From Pempheris klunzingeri (taxonomy: Eukaryota > Chordata > Actinopteri > Acropomatiformes > Pempheridae): a DNA stretch of 64,000 bases. Numbering within the stretch: position 1 is the stretch's first letter; every line of letters starts with the position of its first letter. Below, piece by piece: positions 50,191 to 62,946 of this stretch. Position numbers and translations under genes: made by a program. Under the pieces are notes generated by a model. That model made no database searches, had not been told where the DNA came from, and saw nothing but the letters and a program-made list of their open reading frames with translations. The stretch is taken from the NCBI RefSeq assembly GCF_042242105.1, contig NC_092032.1, forward strand, positions 893,501-957,500, read 5' to 3'.

Positions 50191-50308
50191 TCAAAGGTCA
50201 TAGAGAACCTCCAGGATGGTAGCAATGGATGAGCTTTGGCTTCCACAGCTAAAGGGGCAGACTTGCCCATTGTCATTAGTCAGCCCAGGGAGGCTCTTCC
50301 AAGGTGAC
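50191..50308 (-). CDS. agl: agl last coding exon, with altered conserved motifs
   Basis: It encodes 38 residues starting [15 protein letters not shown] and ending [12 protein letters not shown], then TGA at 50191-50193. The acceptor (ttcccttAG) is at 50309-50310, and phase matches the 51387 donor. Compared with the human enzyme, LPELTN reads LPGLTN (codon GGG, 50284-50286) and CETQAWS reads CGSQSSS (50227-50244). No alternative last exon was found between 50,310 and 51,386. Confidence 0.88.
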
Positions 50309-52556
50309 CTAAGGGAAGAAATTGGAGAGAAGAGTGGCCCTTCATCACAAGTGTGGTTGAAACCCATACGTTAATGGCAATCATCATATTCAGTCATTTC
50401 CTACATTTGTGGGTCACACCAGTGACCCTATATTTCATGAATGATGGTCATATATCCAGAATCCTCTTTAAAGCTGTGAACTCTGTGCTTGGTGCCCACT
50501 TAGTCAGCAAGCTGAATCATCCCCGGAGAGATGTGAATATGTGATTACATTTTTAACAAAACAGTGGACATTCAGCTGCAGGATTCAGAGAGCTTGATGT
50601 GGACTCCCACCCACTTTCAGCATGAACCCACTTCAGTTACATCTCTCTGTCGACCCTGGACCACACTGCTGCCCTTTCAGAATGATCCAGTGGCCCTTTA
50701 GATGGCATTCCACTTAATTTTTAAAAGCTCTATTTCAGATGGTTTGTCGAAACACCCCTCTCAGGACCCATTTGTTTTCAGTCATTTAGAGATTTAGCCA
50801 TCTGTAAGAAAAGGTTCAGGTTTTTGCTCTCTGCACAGACTCATCTCATCCTCTCATCTGCAGACTTAGAGAGGGTCATTTCATCTCTTCCAAACTCAGC
50901 TATTGCAATGACTTTATTCTGGTATCAGCAGGCCGAACATTCAAACACTGGAACCTCCACAAAACACTGCTGCTAGGCTTTTAATACGTACACCAATCCT
51001 TGGTGGTTACCTGTGAGCTTTAGAATTGAATCTAAGATTTTATGGTTTGTTATTAAAGCCTTGAATGGTATGAGTCCTTCCTATATCTGTAATGTGCTAA
51101 CTCCCTATGAGCCTGATCGCTGCTTCAGATTCTCCCACAGGGCCCTGCTGATGGTTTCAAAATCATCTTGTCACTAATGGTGACCAGACCTCCGCTGTCT
51201 GAATCCCTCAGCTGTTGTAATCATTTAAACTTGGTTATCTTGTTCTGCATCTCGTTCTTTGGATTTTATTTACTTTGACTATTTGTATTTATTGTAAAGT
51301 TATTATTTTCAATATTTCACTTCAGCACAAAGTTAAACATGCTAAAAGTCTTTAACAGTAACGACATGCTGATTGAGAATTCATACTTCTCCAAGTGGAC
51401 AGCGTGACGAGACACAATGTTTTTCACCAGGTTAACAGTTTTGTCATACGTCTCCTGTCCCATTTTCTTGGCAAAGTAAAGTTTGGCACGCAGGAAGTAG
51501 CCAACAGGCCACAACCATTCCTGAAAGAGAAGGAAAAAGGTGTCAGAAGACACTACGTGGCTGCTGTCGGGGGGGGGGGGGGGGATGTATGTTTGCTTAC
51601 TGGGCCTTGATGATAGTTGAATCCCTTTGCCTGGCTGAAGTTATCATTGTCCAGGTCATTGTCGTAGACTCCACAGTACACCATGTCACTGCACACGAAG
51701 ACAGAGAACATCTACCTCAGATCAAGTGCCAACAGTCATATCTTGTATTGAAAGGTGCACACAGCATGCTGCCTGACAATGACCTCACTATTAAATGCTG
51801 ATTTTGAGGCTTTATTACCTATAAGCACCATTTACCATTCTATAGTTTTTCCCCCCGCCATAAACCTTTGCCATCCTGTCAACTTTTTCCATTCAGGTTT
51901 TTTTACCAAATTACTGTGACAGTCTTCTAATTTGCAAACAGACGGGTATATAATTGGCTTCAGCCTTCTCATGAGTCAGAATCACCAACCAGTCCTTTAT
52001 TTCTCCTGCTTCAGTCGCCTCTCTCTTCATAACCTCTGCCAACAAAGTAAACCCACATGTATGTGTCTGACCTGGGACAGAGCTCTGATCTGCTGGGGGG
52101 CAGCCTATACCAGTACCCCCCACCCCTTGATCCGGGCAAGCTAACTAACAGTTCATCCAGATTATCTAAATGATTTTATTTGGGGGTCAAACAGAAATGC
52201 TCTAACAGTCCCTCCCCCAGTGCACAGTAAGTACAGTAGGTCAACGCTGAAGCAGGATGTGGGTCTCTAAACTTTCATGGAAGAGACAGCTTGGGTGATG
52301 TGAATAAAGTGATACCTTTTATGTATCTATTTGGCTCATTCAAGACTACACTTCCTGATTTGGTTATAGCCACCAAACCCCAAACACTCCCACAGGTCTG
52401 GTTATCTTGTTGATGTTGTTACTTTGGTTGATGTCACCTGACAGGGTCCAACTCACTCAGGGTCCAAGGTCTTCATCCCCAATGGCCCCAGCAGCTTCTC
52501 CTCAGCTACACCCAGAGCCTCCCAGGCCTTCACCACAGTGAACAGCTCAGGAGCCT

Positions 52557-52612
<56 letters not shown>

Positions 52613-55600
52613 GATATTGTGATGATGAAACATTAAAAAATGTGCATTTTCCAGTGTCGTGCTTCAGGAGAACTCTGAGATTCGTTGAACAAAAACATCC
52701 TCTTGGGATTGTTGGGTGATGTTGCACAGTGCTATGACTGCTTACAGCACATGAGCCAGACGACAGCCACGTTTCATTTTGGCCTTTTCGGACTGTACTG
52801 CTAGGGATTAAAGATGCTGAGGGCTGAGCGAATCTGAGTATTTTATCAAACTAAAGCACGATCCAAATGGAACAGGCCACTGGAGCCCAATCCTTGAAGT
52901 GAACCCTAACAATAACTAAAGTATGATTTTCACCAAATACAGTACACTGGGGCACAGCTTCTGTAGCTACTCACCACCATCATGGCGATGGGGAAGTTAG
53001 GCCGGAGCTGGTAGTCACACCAGGGGCTGGAAGCCCCGAAACTGTCCTTGTAGATGCCTCCTTTGTGGACCAGCTCTGGTCGTTTCTCCTCGGGATCTTG
53101 TGGATCATGGGAAATGTAGAACTTCTTTTCAAAGTTCTCCTGGATCTTCCAGTCCCAGTCCACATATGACATAGAATATGTCTGTCCTAAATCAAACATT
53201 TGGGGTAAAAAAAGATGCTTAAAAGATGGTAAAAGAGACCTTTAATTCCATTTATCTTTAAGTGAAATGACTTGCTTACTATGATGTGATTTAGTTTCAG
53301 TACAACTATTCCAGCTGGAGGGGAACATTTGATTTCAAGGTGAGCTTTTGAGGCTGCCCTGCTCCTGAAAGCCCACCTTGAACTGCTATAGTAAATACTT
53401 CAACAACAACTGTCTGAAAACAGTTGATATTAAGCAACACTGTACACTCCTGACTACGTTTGCATTTATTCATTGAGCAGATGTGGAGTAAAAGTGACCA
53501 TATATATGATCCAAGCCTCAGTAGATTAAGTAAAAGCCATTTAATATTTGCAGCAACACTTGGTTAAACTACTACTAAATTAACCTACAACACTGAGCAA
53601 AGCACAGAAACTATTGAAAGCATAACCGGCAACACAGTGACTGATATAATGTAGAACAACAGCAAGAAGTGATCTGAAATCAAACAGAGGTTCCTCCAAA
53701 TCATTATACACGCCTTAAACTTGTGTGGTAGAGAGTGGGTTTAGAGTGAATATGACGACTGTACCTCCTCTGCGTATGTTGACTGCTGTGTAGGGGAAGT
53801 GTCCATTTTTGTGGAGCTCCACAAGCCAGCGCAGGGTGGATTTACACAGGCCCACTATCTCCACTGCAGAGCCATCCCTGGATCACACAGACACACACAA
53901 GGATACAGAGAGCTGAAATGATCTATACAGGATGTATGAAAAGCATAGATAACTCCACAGATCAAAAATATGAAGGCCTGAAGTTTCACAGCAGTATGTG
54001 CAAAGCTAGCTGTAACAAGAAGAGGTGACAGACTGACAGGCGTTTGAAATTAAAACACTGAGCTGTGTGGGTTATCCCTTCAACCAGCTGCCCGAGCTGC
54101 TGACACCATGAAGCCCATCCCAGCTCAACTTCAGTTGAACACTGAGATCCATCCGCATCCAGACAGATGAATTAACACGAACACAAACCTGTGGAAGAAC
54201 ACTCACTGAGAATAAAGAAATGTGTCCACTAGACTCCATTCTGTGTGAATAAAAAATACAATGAATTTAGTGATTAATTACACCAAATGTATTTAATGTG
54301 GGCTGCTGTGGATGTTTTCTTTTATTCAGCAGGACTGACAAAGCTGCAGGAAATATAGCACGATAACAAAAATATACAGTATACAGTATTTACACCATAT
54401 GAAATATATGGTGTAAATCTGGTGCCAAGAGCATCATGAGAGTTAGTTGTCCAACCTGGGAACAGTCTGACGAACAACCTTAACTTTCCTCCACATTGTC
54501 TGCACTTGGTCTCTATGGCTGCTATTCGATTCAGTGAGTGACAGTGACAGTAACAGTGTTAAGTGTGTTACTACCAGCATTGTAATGATACAGATCACAT
54601 AGTACATATTCTCTCTCTGTACTGGTCTTGTTAGACCTGAGTGCTGCTTTTGATACCATTGACCATCACATCCTGTAATAGAGACTGGAACACTTCACTG
54701 GCATAAAAGGAACCTCATTAAGCTGGTTTAAGTCCTATTGATCAGATCGATCTCAGTTTGTACATGTTAACAACACACACTGTCCACATTAGTTAGACAT
54801 GGAGTTCCACAAGGTTCAGTGCTTGGACCGATATTATTTACCTTATAGATGCTTCCTCTGGGTAATATTATCAGGAAGCACTCCATTAATTTCCACTGTT
54901 ATGCAAGATGATACACAATTATATTTATCAATAAAGCCAGATCAATCCAATCAGTTGGCTAAACTCCAAGTCTGCCTTAAGGACATAAAGTCCTGGATGA
55001 GCAGCAACTTTCTGCTGCTAAACTCAGATAAAACTGAAGTTATTCTGCTTAGAGACACCTTTTCTACCAACATAACTGCTCTGGATGACATTACTCTGGC
55101 CTCCAGCTCCACTGTGAGGAATCTGGGAGTCTTATTTGATCAAGATTTGTCCTTTAACTCCCACATTAAACAGATTTCTAGAACTGCCTTTTTCCATCTA
55201 CGTAATATTGCTAAAATCAGGCCCATCATATCCACAGATGATGCAGAAACATTAGTCCATGCATTTGTCACTTCTAGGTTGGACTATTGTAACTCATTAT
55301 TATCAGGCTGCCCCAATAAGTCCTTAAAGACTCTCCAGCTGGTCCAGAACGCTGCTGCTCGTGTTCTGAAGAGAACTAAGAGAAGAGATCCTATTTCTCT
55401 TGTACTGGCTTCTCTTCATTGGCTTCCAGTAAAATCTAGAATAGAGTTTAAAATCCTTCTCCTCTTTTACAAGGTTCTTAATGTTCAGGCTCCATCATAC
55501 CTTAAAGAACTCATAGTACCATACTACCCCACTAGAGCACTGTGCTCCCAGAATGCAGGCCTACTGGTGGTTCTTTAAGTCGTCTAAAGTAGTGATGGAT

Positions 55601-55649
55601 TGTCAGCCACTGACACTTTTTACTGATATTGTCATGTTTTTCACCCCAA

Positions 55650-55697
<48 letters not shown>

Positions 55698-58600
55698 CAG
55701 CCCACACCCAACACAGACCTCGATAAAAGGTTGTCCACCTTTGAGCCTGGTTCAGTTCAAGGTTCCTTGTATTAAAACTGTACAGATGTACCATACAATT
55801 CCATTACACTCCAAACATGGAATTACAATAATATGAACACTTGTACAATATGAATGTAAGGCTCCTGTGTGTGTGATGTGTGTGACTACAGTGACACAGA
55901 TTAGTGCTTGGGTAACAAACCAGACCTCTCCTTTACTGGGGGTGGTGTGTCTCGGTTTACATGTATGAAACTTGATAGTCTGGAATGTTGTCCAAACAAG
56001 TTTGTACCGACAATCTCCACAGACAACACGGCTATTCATCAGCAGCCTGGCATGGTCCTCAAAAAAGTTCTCATGCAGCATAACCACAGTGTGACATATG
56101 CTGTTCCTCACTATGTTCATTTTGCACGTTCACACAGAGGAAAAATGATGATGACGGACGTTTGCTGGTGAAGATGGAGATAATGTACCTGGGTGTAGCA
56201 GGGATTCCTTTGTTATGCGCCTTCTCACTCTCACCCATCTTGTCCATCCAAGTTCCACAGTTGAAGCGATTCCCTCCATAGACGAAGCCAGTGGTCTGGT
56301 CCACGCCGGCCTCCACGTTAAAGCCTAGGGGGAGTGAGATGGGCTGCTAGGAACAGTGTCAAAGAGTCAGCAGCCATGTCGGTTGTGGCTTTTTTCAGGG
56401 GTTCGAGCACTGCAGTTGCCAAACTTGGCAGACAGATTCAAATACAGCTTCACCTGCTACTCAGCTGACCCCAAGCTGGCACACAATTACAAGTTTAAAA
56501 GTTCTCACTGCTTTCAAATTTGATCCAGTCGGGATCAAAGTATGGAACGAGCCACACAATAGTTATTAAAGCTTTTTAAAACTCCACTAACCTGTGTTGG
56601 ACAGCACCTGTAATAGGTCTTGTAGCAAATCTTATTTGTTTGTTTCACTGTCTGACTGACAGAGGCCGTATTATAGCCTTGTGAAGCAGCAGAGCGCTAC
56701 AATTCTCCCTCCCTCCTCCTACATCACTGTGCTCCGTATTGTAGGCCTGTTTTATCTTTTACCAAGAGGTGAAGAGTTGACCCCATGACGCCAACACACC
56801 CCTCATTCGCATAACGGCTGGTTTGAATGTTATGATAAAGTGGATCTATGAGTAAGGTGATATGAAGAGAAATTGAATGTGATTAAATGTGACATTTAAT
56901 TTCTACAATCTGCCTTCAGTTCAACACCTCACCATCCACTCAAACCAACTTGCAACTTCTCTTGCTTGTTTATTTGTTCTGTACTGTAAAGCGTCTTTGG
57001 GTTTCTTGAAAATCCAAGTTATGCTTATGACTATGATTATTATCTGTGTGTCCCCTGCAGTTTCCTGTGTGTCCAAAATGTTCATACACGTGTATGAGTT
57101 TCCATATGGGTGCACACATTATCCTGTCAACTTTGTGTTTATAGGGCCTAACTTTTACGAGGGAGGTGGTGTATGCCTATTCTAGCCCTGTTTTGTTATA
57201 AATGAGGCCCTTTATCTGTGTATGTGTGTATGTTAATGTGTGACAATACCTTCATCAGTCATGTTGCGATCTAACTGAGGCCCAGCATTGGTCTCTCTGA
57301 ACTGGATCCCCTGCATGTGTCTCTGCATGGCCTCCTGGATCACATCATACAGCGGCTGATCCTGAAGGGAAAAACACACCTGATAAAACTTATGAAACAT
57401 CAGTCTGTTGGCAGTTTGGATCCCAAGGATTTACCAAACTGTGCAGGGACTTTTACTGCATGTTACGCTTTATGGAACAGATCAGCAATATTAACATTTT
57501 CTTTAGAATTCCCATTTACTGCAAAATGCACTTGCTCCCCTCAGACTGTGTGCAAAACACAACCTTCAGATTTGGTGGCCCTTCTTATGTAAGAGGTAGG
57601 GTTCCTCTGCCCCTCGGCAGGCTGAAGGAGGATTCAAAGCCTGATTCCACCTCGCCCTCCACCTTTATTGTTTACTCACAATAAATGAAGACTCATTTAT
57701 TTTTGATTTATTTAATTTTGGATGAAAATGTGACACAAATATCCCCAGAACTGGAAAACTGGACTGTGTGTGTGCATTTTACCCTGACTGCTTCCTTAAC
57801 GTCCGTCAGTGGTACAAGCTCACCACATTGGTAGTTACGACAGAAGGAGGCCTGCGATCGTCATGAACAACATGATGTGTGAGAGCAGAATGATGACTCT
57901 TCATGTGACTCTACTGGTTAAACATGATTGCAGGAGACCGGAAGTGATTATCTTACACAACTTCGGCCCATTGTTCCACAATCTGAGCTTGCTTTACATC
58001 ATCCCGGTTAGACTAACTCCCTTTTCACCTGCCTCAGCAAGTCGTCTCTGGACCGCCTACAACTGGTCCAGAACGCTGCTGCGTGGCTGCTAACCAGGTC
58101 CAACAGATCAACTCACATCACACCCCTTCTATTCTTTTTACACTGGCTTCCCATCAGGTTCAGGATTCATTCTAAGGTTCTGGTTTTTACATACAGAGCC
58201 CTGCATGGTCAGGCACCAGCGTACATCTCTGAGCTGCTTCATCATAACCAGCAGGTCTCCGAGGTCCTCTGACCAGGGTTTACTGTCTGTCCCTCACACT
58301 CGCCTCACACTCGACTAAAAACGAAAGGTTTCCTGCAGACATTCAATCGTCAGTGTTTATTTTTAAAAAGCAGCTGAAAACACATTTACTCAAACTGGCC
58401 TTTTTCTCTGCTGCTGTCTATGTCTAGTGTTAATGGGTCATGATTGGTGTGTTTTGGATCTGTTCCTTCTTGTGGCTGATTGTTGTTTCTTTTACTGTTT
58501 TTATGATGTTATTCATGATTTTATCAAATTTATTTTGTTTTTATTTTTCTTTTACTCCTGTGAAGACTCTGAAAAGAGCGTTACTGAATAAACTTTACTT

Positions 58601-61114
58601 ACTTACTTACTTACCTACTTTACATGCTGTATTTTACATTCACATAATCCATTTTGTGTGGGTTGACTGACTGAAGTAACAAGAAAATAGGCTTCTTCAT
58701 TCATTGCTAGTATAGAAGTAAAAGATGAGTTAGCACCTGTCTGGAGCAGGTTTGATCACCAGAGGCTTTCACTCATGTCCAGAACCAATGAGAACACAGC
58801 AGGCAGTCCTACCCAGGCTCCAGCAGGCTGAGGCTCAGACACGTTGGTCAGGTACATCCTGGACACAGGACATTTGAGGATGGAGACGCCATCTGGTACT
58901 AGTGTGCAGTACTCCTGGATGCACTGCAGCCACCACCACACAGCATCCCTGCTGTTGTAACGTGCAAAGCAGCCGCGGCCCAGCAGGTTGGGGATCAGAC
59001 CGTAACGCAGTGTGCCTGCAAATGCCAGGATGATGTTCCTGTGGCAGTCAGGACAATGGTTTAACAGCATTCAGATGTACCCTCCAGTGTTAAACAACTG
59101 GCAGCAAAGCAACAGTAAAGATATGACGCTGTATTTAAAGGCCTTTTTTCACTTACAAAAAACAAACATGCAGTTTTTGAAGGCTTTTTTTGAAGACCAC
59201 AGATGTAAATGAGGCCACACATCTTAAAAGAAAAGGAGCGCAAAAGACTGTTTCCTCCAGCTGAGCCCAGACATGAACTTTCCAGTGGTCACACCAATAG
59301 TTTTAGTATTGATTCTACCATCAACCAGTAGACTCCTTGGTGGTTCATGTATGTGAGAGTGGGCTGACCATCAGAATTAAAGAACGCTACCTAATTAGGT
59401 AATCGATCTCTTTGACATTTTAATCAGATGAGTGTTTTATAAGAAATAAAGACCACAGTATCTTCAGTGCCAACAGACTGAGCTCAAAGCCCTGAATGTC
59501 TTGAAGTGTGTATTCTCCTGTCTTGTGGAGTTGTGTGGCAAACTCACCGGGCCTCCATGTGTCTGCCGGTCAGCAACAGCAGGCCTCTCAGTGAGATGAA
59601 GGTGTCACGACCCCAACAACGGAAAAGTCCGGCACAGAAGTGAGGAAGACCTGCAGGTAAGACAAACAACCTTTATCTAGTGGGTCTGGATATGCAGCGC
59701 CTATTAAATAGCCTCTTAGAAGCTTTACTTTATTGCACAGACAAATGTTGAATGGAGCCTACAGGCTGTGCTGCTTGTCTTTAGCTTTCTGGCCTACATA
59801 TTTTACGCACTTTTGCCTCCCTTTATTTTAGTATGTTCGTCTTACTTATCAGTGTATGTATAGTAGTATATACTTATCTGACCATGTATATTAAGTGGCT
59901 AGAGCACAAGAATGTCCAGATGAATACACTATGAATACACACCTCACTGTATCTTTTACTATCTCATCCTTTCTTCTCTTCTGAAATGATACAGCGAAAG
60001 TGAAAGAACAGACCTGCTGCCAGCGTTACGCAGCACTGCTCCTTCTGGTTGGTGGTTTCACTGAGGCGGTACGGGACATCTTTAAGGTGAGGAGAGAGCG
60101 TGGGCAGCGCCCAGCTGTGACCCACACCAGACATCTGCACCGAGCCCAGCGCCAGCTGTTTGACCAGGCTGGAACCATCCTGCACAAAGCTGCGGTGGCC
60201 AAAGGGACACAACACACAGGGACACACAGATGGCACCAAGTGGACAGAGCCACATGAGCAGACAGTTATTATTTATCATTCATATCATCAGTCAGATGAA
60301 TGAAGAGATGAGTGACTGAGAGACTGAATCAAGGAAGTGACAGTGAAATCAATCTGGAGAACCCACGGTGGAATCAGTTGGTTTTGTATAGGCACACAGA
60401 CTAATACACGCTAATGTCAAGTTAAATAAGAGACAAAGAAACATAATCAATAACATTTGTATCTATGAAGAACCCACATCAGTAACCCACTCTGGAGCAC
60501 TGGAGAGAGGAAACAGAAACCAAAAAGCAAAGGCAGACCAAACACCTTGACATGTGTGTGAAAACAGCCTCCAGAGCAGTGGTGTAGGCTCCCTGGATGA
60601 TGGAGTCAAAGTAGCAGGGCACCAGGAAGTGGGGGATGTGCTTCAGGTAGCTGAACATGGCCTGGAACCAGTGGCCCACCTGCAGGTCAGAGGTCAGCCT
60701 CAGTCTCAATTCTCTGATGCCCCCCACTGCATACAGACCAAACCACATTGACTGGAACACAGACAGCTTTTCTAAATGTGTGCAGAGCGGAGTGGCTCTG
60801 CCGTGCTCATGTGTTAACTGCTGATTGGCTGATTAAATGGGGATGTTCCTGCTGGTGATGTGAAGAGAGGAACCTATATGTTATTAAAATAGATATAAAT
60901 GCACTGAGTGGTTCCAGTCCAGCCGTGACAGCCGGCATGGCGGGGGCTCACCTCTCCAAGAGCTCCGCCGTGGGCCAACAGTCTGTTGGAAACGTAGTCC
61001 ATCATCCAGTCTCCCTGCCTCAGGTTGTCACAGAGCGGATGACCAAGATCATTTTCAGGACGAATCTCTGCCATCACTGACATCAGTCCTAAGAAACACA
61101 AACTCACCATGACT

Positions 61115-61146
<32 letters not shown>

Positions 61147-62946
61147 TGAGCACAAGGTATGTGCCAAAGTACCTTGTAAGCCTCCATAGTTGAGAGGTAT
61201 CCATGAAGGAATGTTGTAGCATCCTCCACCATCTTCCCTCTCCTCAGCATCACAGCGGTACAGCAACGTGTTCATGTCGGCCAGGGTCAGCCTGGACATA
61301 ATGCTGAGGAGGGGGGAGCAGGTCAGCCGTGACGGTGACGGTAAATGACAGAAGGTAGACAGTACGCAGCAGAAACACTTCTATGCCCTGATAAAGAACA
61401 CTTGTGATGTAATGAGCTTCATGTCACAGAATGTGAGGGCTGCTTCAGAAAACATCACATTCCTTCACTTTACAACATGAATATTCAGCAGGACCTGCAC
61501 TTATCGAGCCTCTCAGAACCCCTTCACACTAGCTGCTGAGACTGAATCTACCGGGGGACCAAAAAGGCTGTTTGATGCTTCATCATTGGTGAAGATTTGT
61601 GAGGTCTGCACATGAGAGTGTGCTCCGTTTGGAATCTTCCCCTCCCCTCAGACTCTGCCCCCTCACAGGGTATCAGGAAGTGTACTGTTTCAGCAGGAGG
61701 GTATCTCTGAGCCACAATGTTTATGATAGTGGTGCATACATTACAGCGACAGTCTAAAAAGTATGAGCTATTATTGGCAATTTTGAATCAATAAACAAAA
61801 GATTTGTGTAAACGGAGCATGTTTTTCCATGACCTCAGCTGAACTGGGGGGGGAACTGCATGAATCTGCTCCTCATCTATGGGACTGTTAACTGTGATCA
61901 CACTTTGATTTACGTTGCTGCTTTTTCCAACCTGCCAAAAATGTGTAAGGTTGTTCGGTCTGTGTTTCTGCTCAGACACTCTCTTTTGCACATTTTCCCT
62001 CTCATGGTGGGTGAGTGACCATTTTGTCAGCTGCCAACTCATACATCAAAATCAGAACTCAAATACGAACGTCTTCAGGGGCTTGGTGAGAACAGGTGGT
62101 GTGCTGTGGTCAGACAGGCTGTCAGTCTGGTACTGAGGACTAAACTGGATCAGGTGGCGTCTCAGAGCGCCCAGCTGGTCCTGGAACTTGGGCTCCAGAG
62201 TCACCCTGCAGAGGAGCACAGACCACAAGCATATCCGAACCAGTCCAGACGCACATAGGACGAATGAGGGGAAACTCAGCGCGGCACTGCCCCTCCCCCC
62301 CGGTCCCCAGCGTGACCCACCTGAAGATGATGATGCAGCCTGGTGTGAAATTCTCAAACACAATCTCCTGAGCATCACTGGTGTGTTTTGACACCATGTC
62401 TGCCTTTTTCACCAGCGTACTGTCCTTCAGCTGAAAGATAGATTTTGAAATGCGTTAAGTGTCTAGATAAACGTACATGTATGGACCACAGCACGTGTTT
62501 TACACTATTTTTACTTTTGATTCAAACATTACTGCTGTGTGGCACATCATAAAGCACCAGAGTGTTTAGGGTCAGTCCATACCTGGATGTGTTCTTTAAT
62601 CTCTAATGTGCCCTCTGGCAGGCCATTGATGGCTTTGTCATTATGTGCTCTGGTCAGAGCCTCCAGCAGCACCTCTTTAATCTGACCTGAGAGGACAGGG
62701 GACGGGCAAAGGGTCATGTACCTGAAATCTCTGAGAGTAGACACCGTGTGCCTCTGACGATTAGGATAAGAGGGATGTGCCAGTCCGACTATCACCTGGT
62801 ATGTACAAAGGTGGAACATCATGTGGATAATGGTGCGTCTCTGGACTCTTCGCCGCCCTTCGCAGCACAGCTACCACAGACTGGTGGCTGCTTGGACAGT
62901 GTCTGGTCACCACAACCACGTCCTCAGCCAGCTGCTCCACACGCAC
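50191..62946 (-). CDS. agl: Glycogen debranching enzyme, C-terminal half (18 exons; 5' part beyond window)
   Basis: Bifunctional 4-alpha-glucanotransferase/amylo-alpha-1,6-glucosidase of cytosolic glycogen breakdown. Exons in the window (minus, 5' to 3'): 62796-62946, 62583-62686, 62321-62430, 62071-62205, 61173-61303, 60952-61088, 60546-60679, 60014-60189, 59548-59650, 58813-59038, 57250-57361, 56189-56324, 53765-53877, 52975-53186, 52457-52554, 51601-51688, 51387-51520, 50191-50308. All junctions are phase-consistent and total 2418 bp, 805 residues plus stop (human AGL 1532). This covers the last central segment and the whole glucosidase (GH133-type) domain; the glucanotransferase domain is off the right edge. 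Signatures include [54 protein letters not shown] and [13 protein letters not shown]. Odd: the final exon has lost two normally conserved motifs. Confidence 0.95.
50800..51300 (+). mobile_element. LINE 3' fragment in the last agl intron
   Basis: Text such as 'tttatggtttgttattaaag', 'ccttgaatggtatgagtcct' and 'gattctcccacagggccctg' is the degraded C-terminal coding end of a CR1/L2-type LINE, with no open frame. It is antisense to agl. Confidence 0.5.
51387..53877 (-). CDS. agl: agl exons M-Q: late glucosidase domain
   Basis: Exons at 53765-53877 ([20 protein letters not shown] across the junction), 52975-53186 ([34 protein letters not shown]), 52457-52554 ([12 protein letters not shown]), 51601-51688 ([17 protein letters not shown]) and 51387-51520 ([20 protein letters not shown]). 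All are close to human AGL with no breaks. Confidence 0.92.
52560..52610. repeat. CA microsatellite close to agl exon 52457-52554
   Basis: A (CA)n of about 50 bp lies just upstream (in gene direction) of the acceptor of this exon. On the agl strand it is a TG run near the polypyrimidine tract and may influence splicing. Confidence 0.95.
54610..55735 (+). mobile_element. L2/Maui-like LINE copy in agl intron, most complete reverse transcriptase of the window
   Basis: It starts at the '[13 protein letters not shown]' reverse-transcriptase block (54,630) and runs through the PQGSVLG region, the catalytic (Y/F)ADD-type box (54,900) and the C-terminal domain ([55 protein letters not shown]). A CT run and 3' region follow. 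Stop codons and at least two frameshifts break the N-terminal part, including one next to the catalytic box, so it is inactive. It is antisense to agl. Confidence 0.88.
55655..55695. repeat. CT microsatellite in LINE 3' region
   Basis: A perfect (CT)n run. The same position in the L2 copies at 27.15 and 47.6 kb also carries a CT/GA run. Confidence 0.95.
56189..60679 (-). CDS. agl: agl exons G-L: glucosidase-domain core
   Basis: Exons at 60546-60679 ([20 protein letters not shown]), 60014-60189 ([17 protein letters not shown]), 59548-59650 ([20 protein letters not shown]), 58813-59038 ([29 protein letters not shown]), 57250-57361 ([19 protein letters not shown]) and 56189-56324 ([19 protein letters not shown]). 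The Asp of TWMD is the probable general acid of the glucosidase site, judged by alignment from memory. It is intact. Confidence 0.9.
58025..58620 (+). mobile_element. LINE 3' fragment with ACTT tail in agl intron
   Basis: Text from 'gactaactcccttttcacct' through 'ctacaactggtccagaacgc' and 'ttttacactggcttcccatc' is a LINE reverse-transcriptase C-terminus, ending in 'tactgaataaactttactta' and (ACTT)n. It is a different family from the TGAT-tailed L2 copies. Frames are broken. Confidence 0.7.
60952..62946 (-). CDS. agl: agl exons A-F: region between the two catalytic halves
   Basis: Six exons. The first (62796-62946) begins [19 protein letters not shown], matching the 'EDIVAVTRHSPS' segment of human AGL. 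Next come [67 protein letters not shown] and [19 protein letters not shown]. The donor at 62069-62070 (GTTCGT) is weak but the only one that keeps phase with the next exon. Confidence 0.9.
61114..61145. repeat. GAT trinucleotide repeat in a short agl intron
   Basis: (GAT)n occupies much of the 84-bp intron 61089-61172, giving an Ile run in the antisense read-through frame. Confidence 0.95.
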
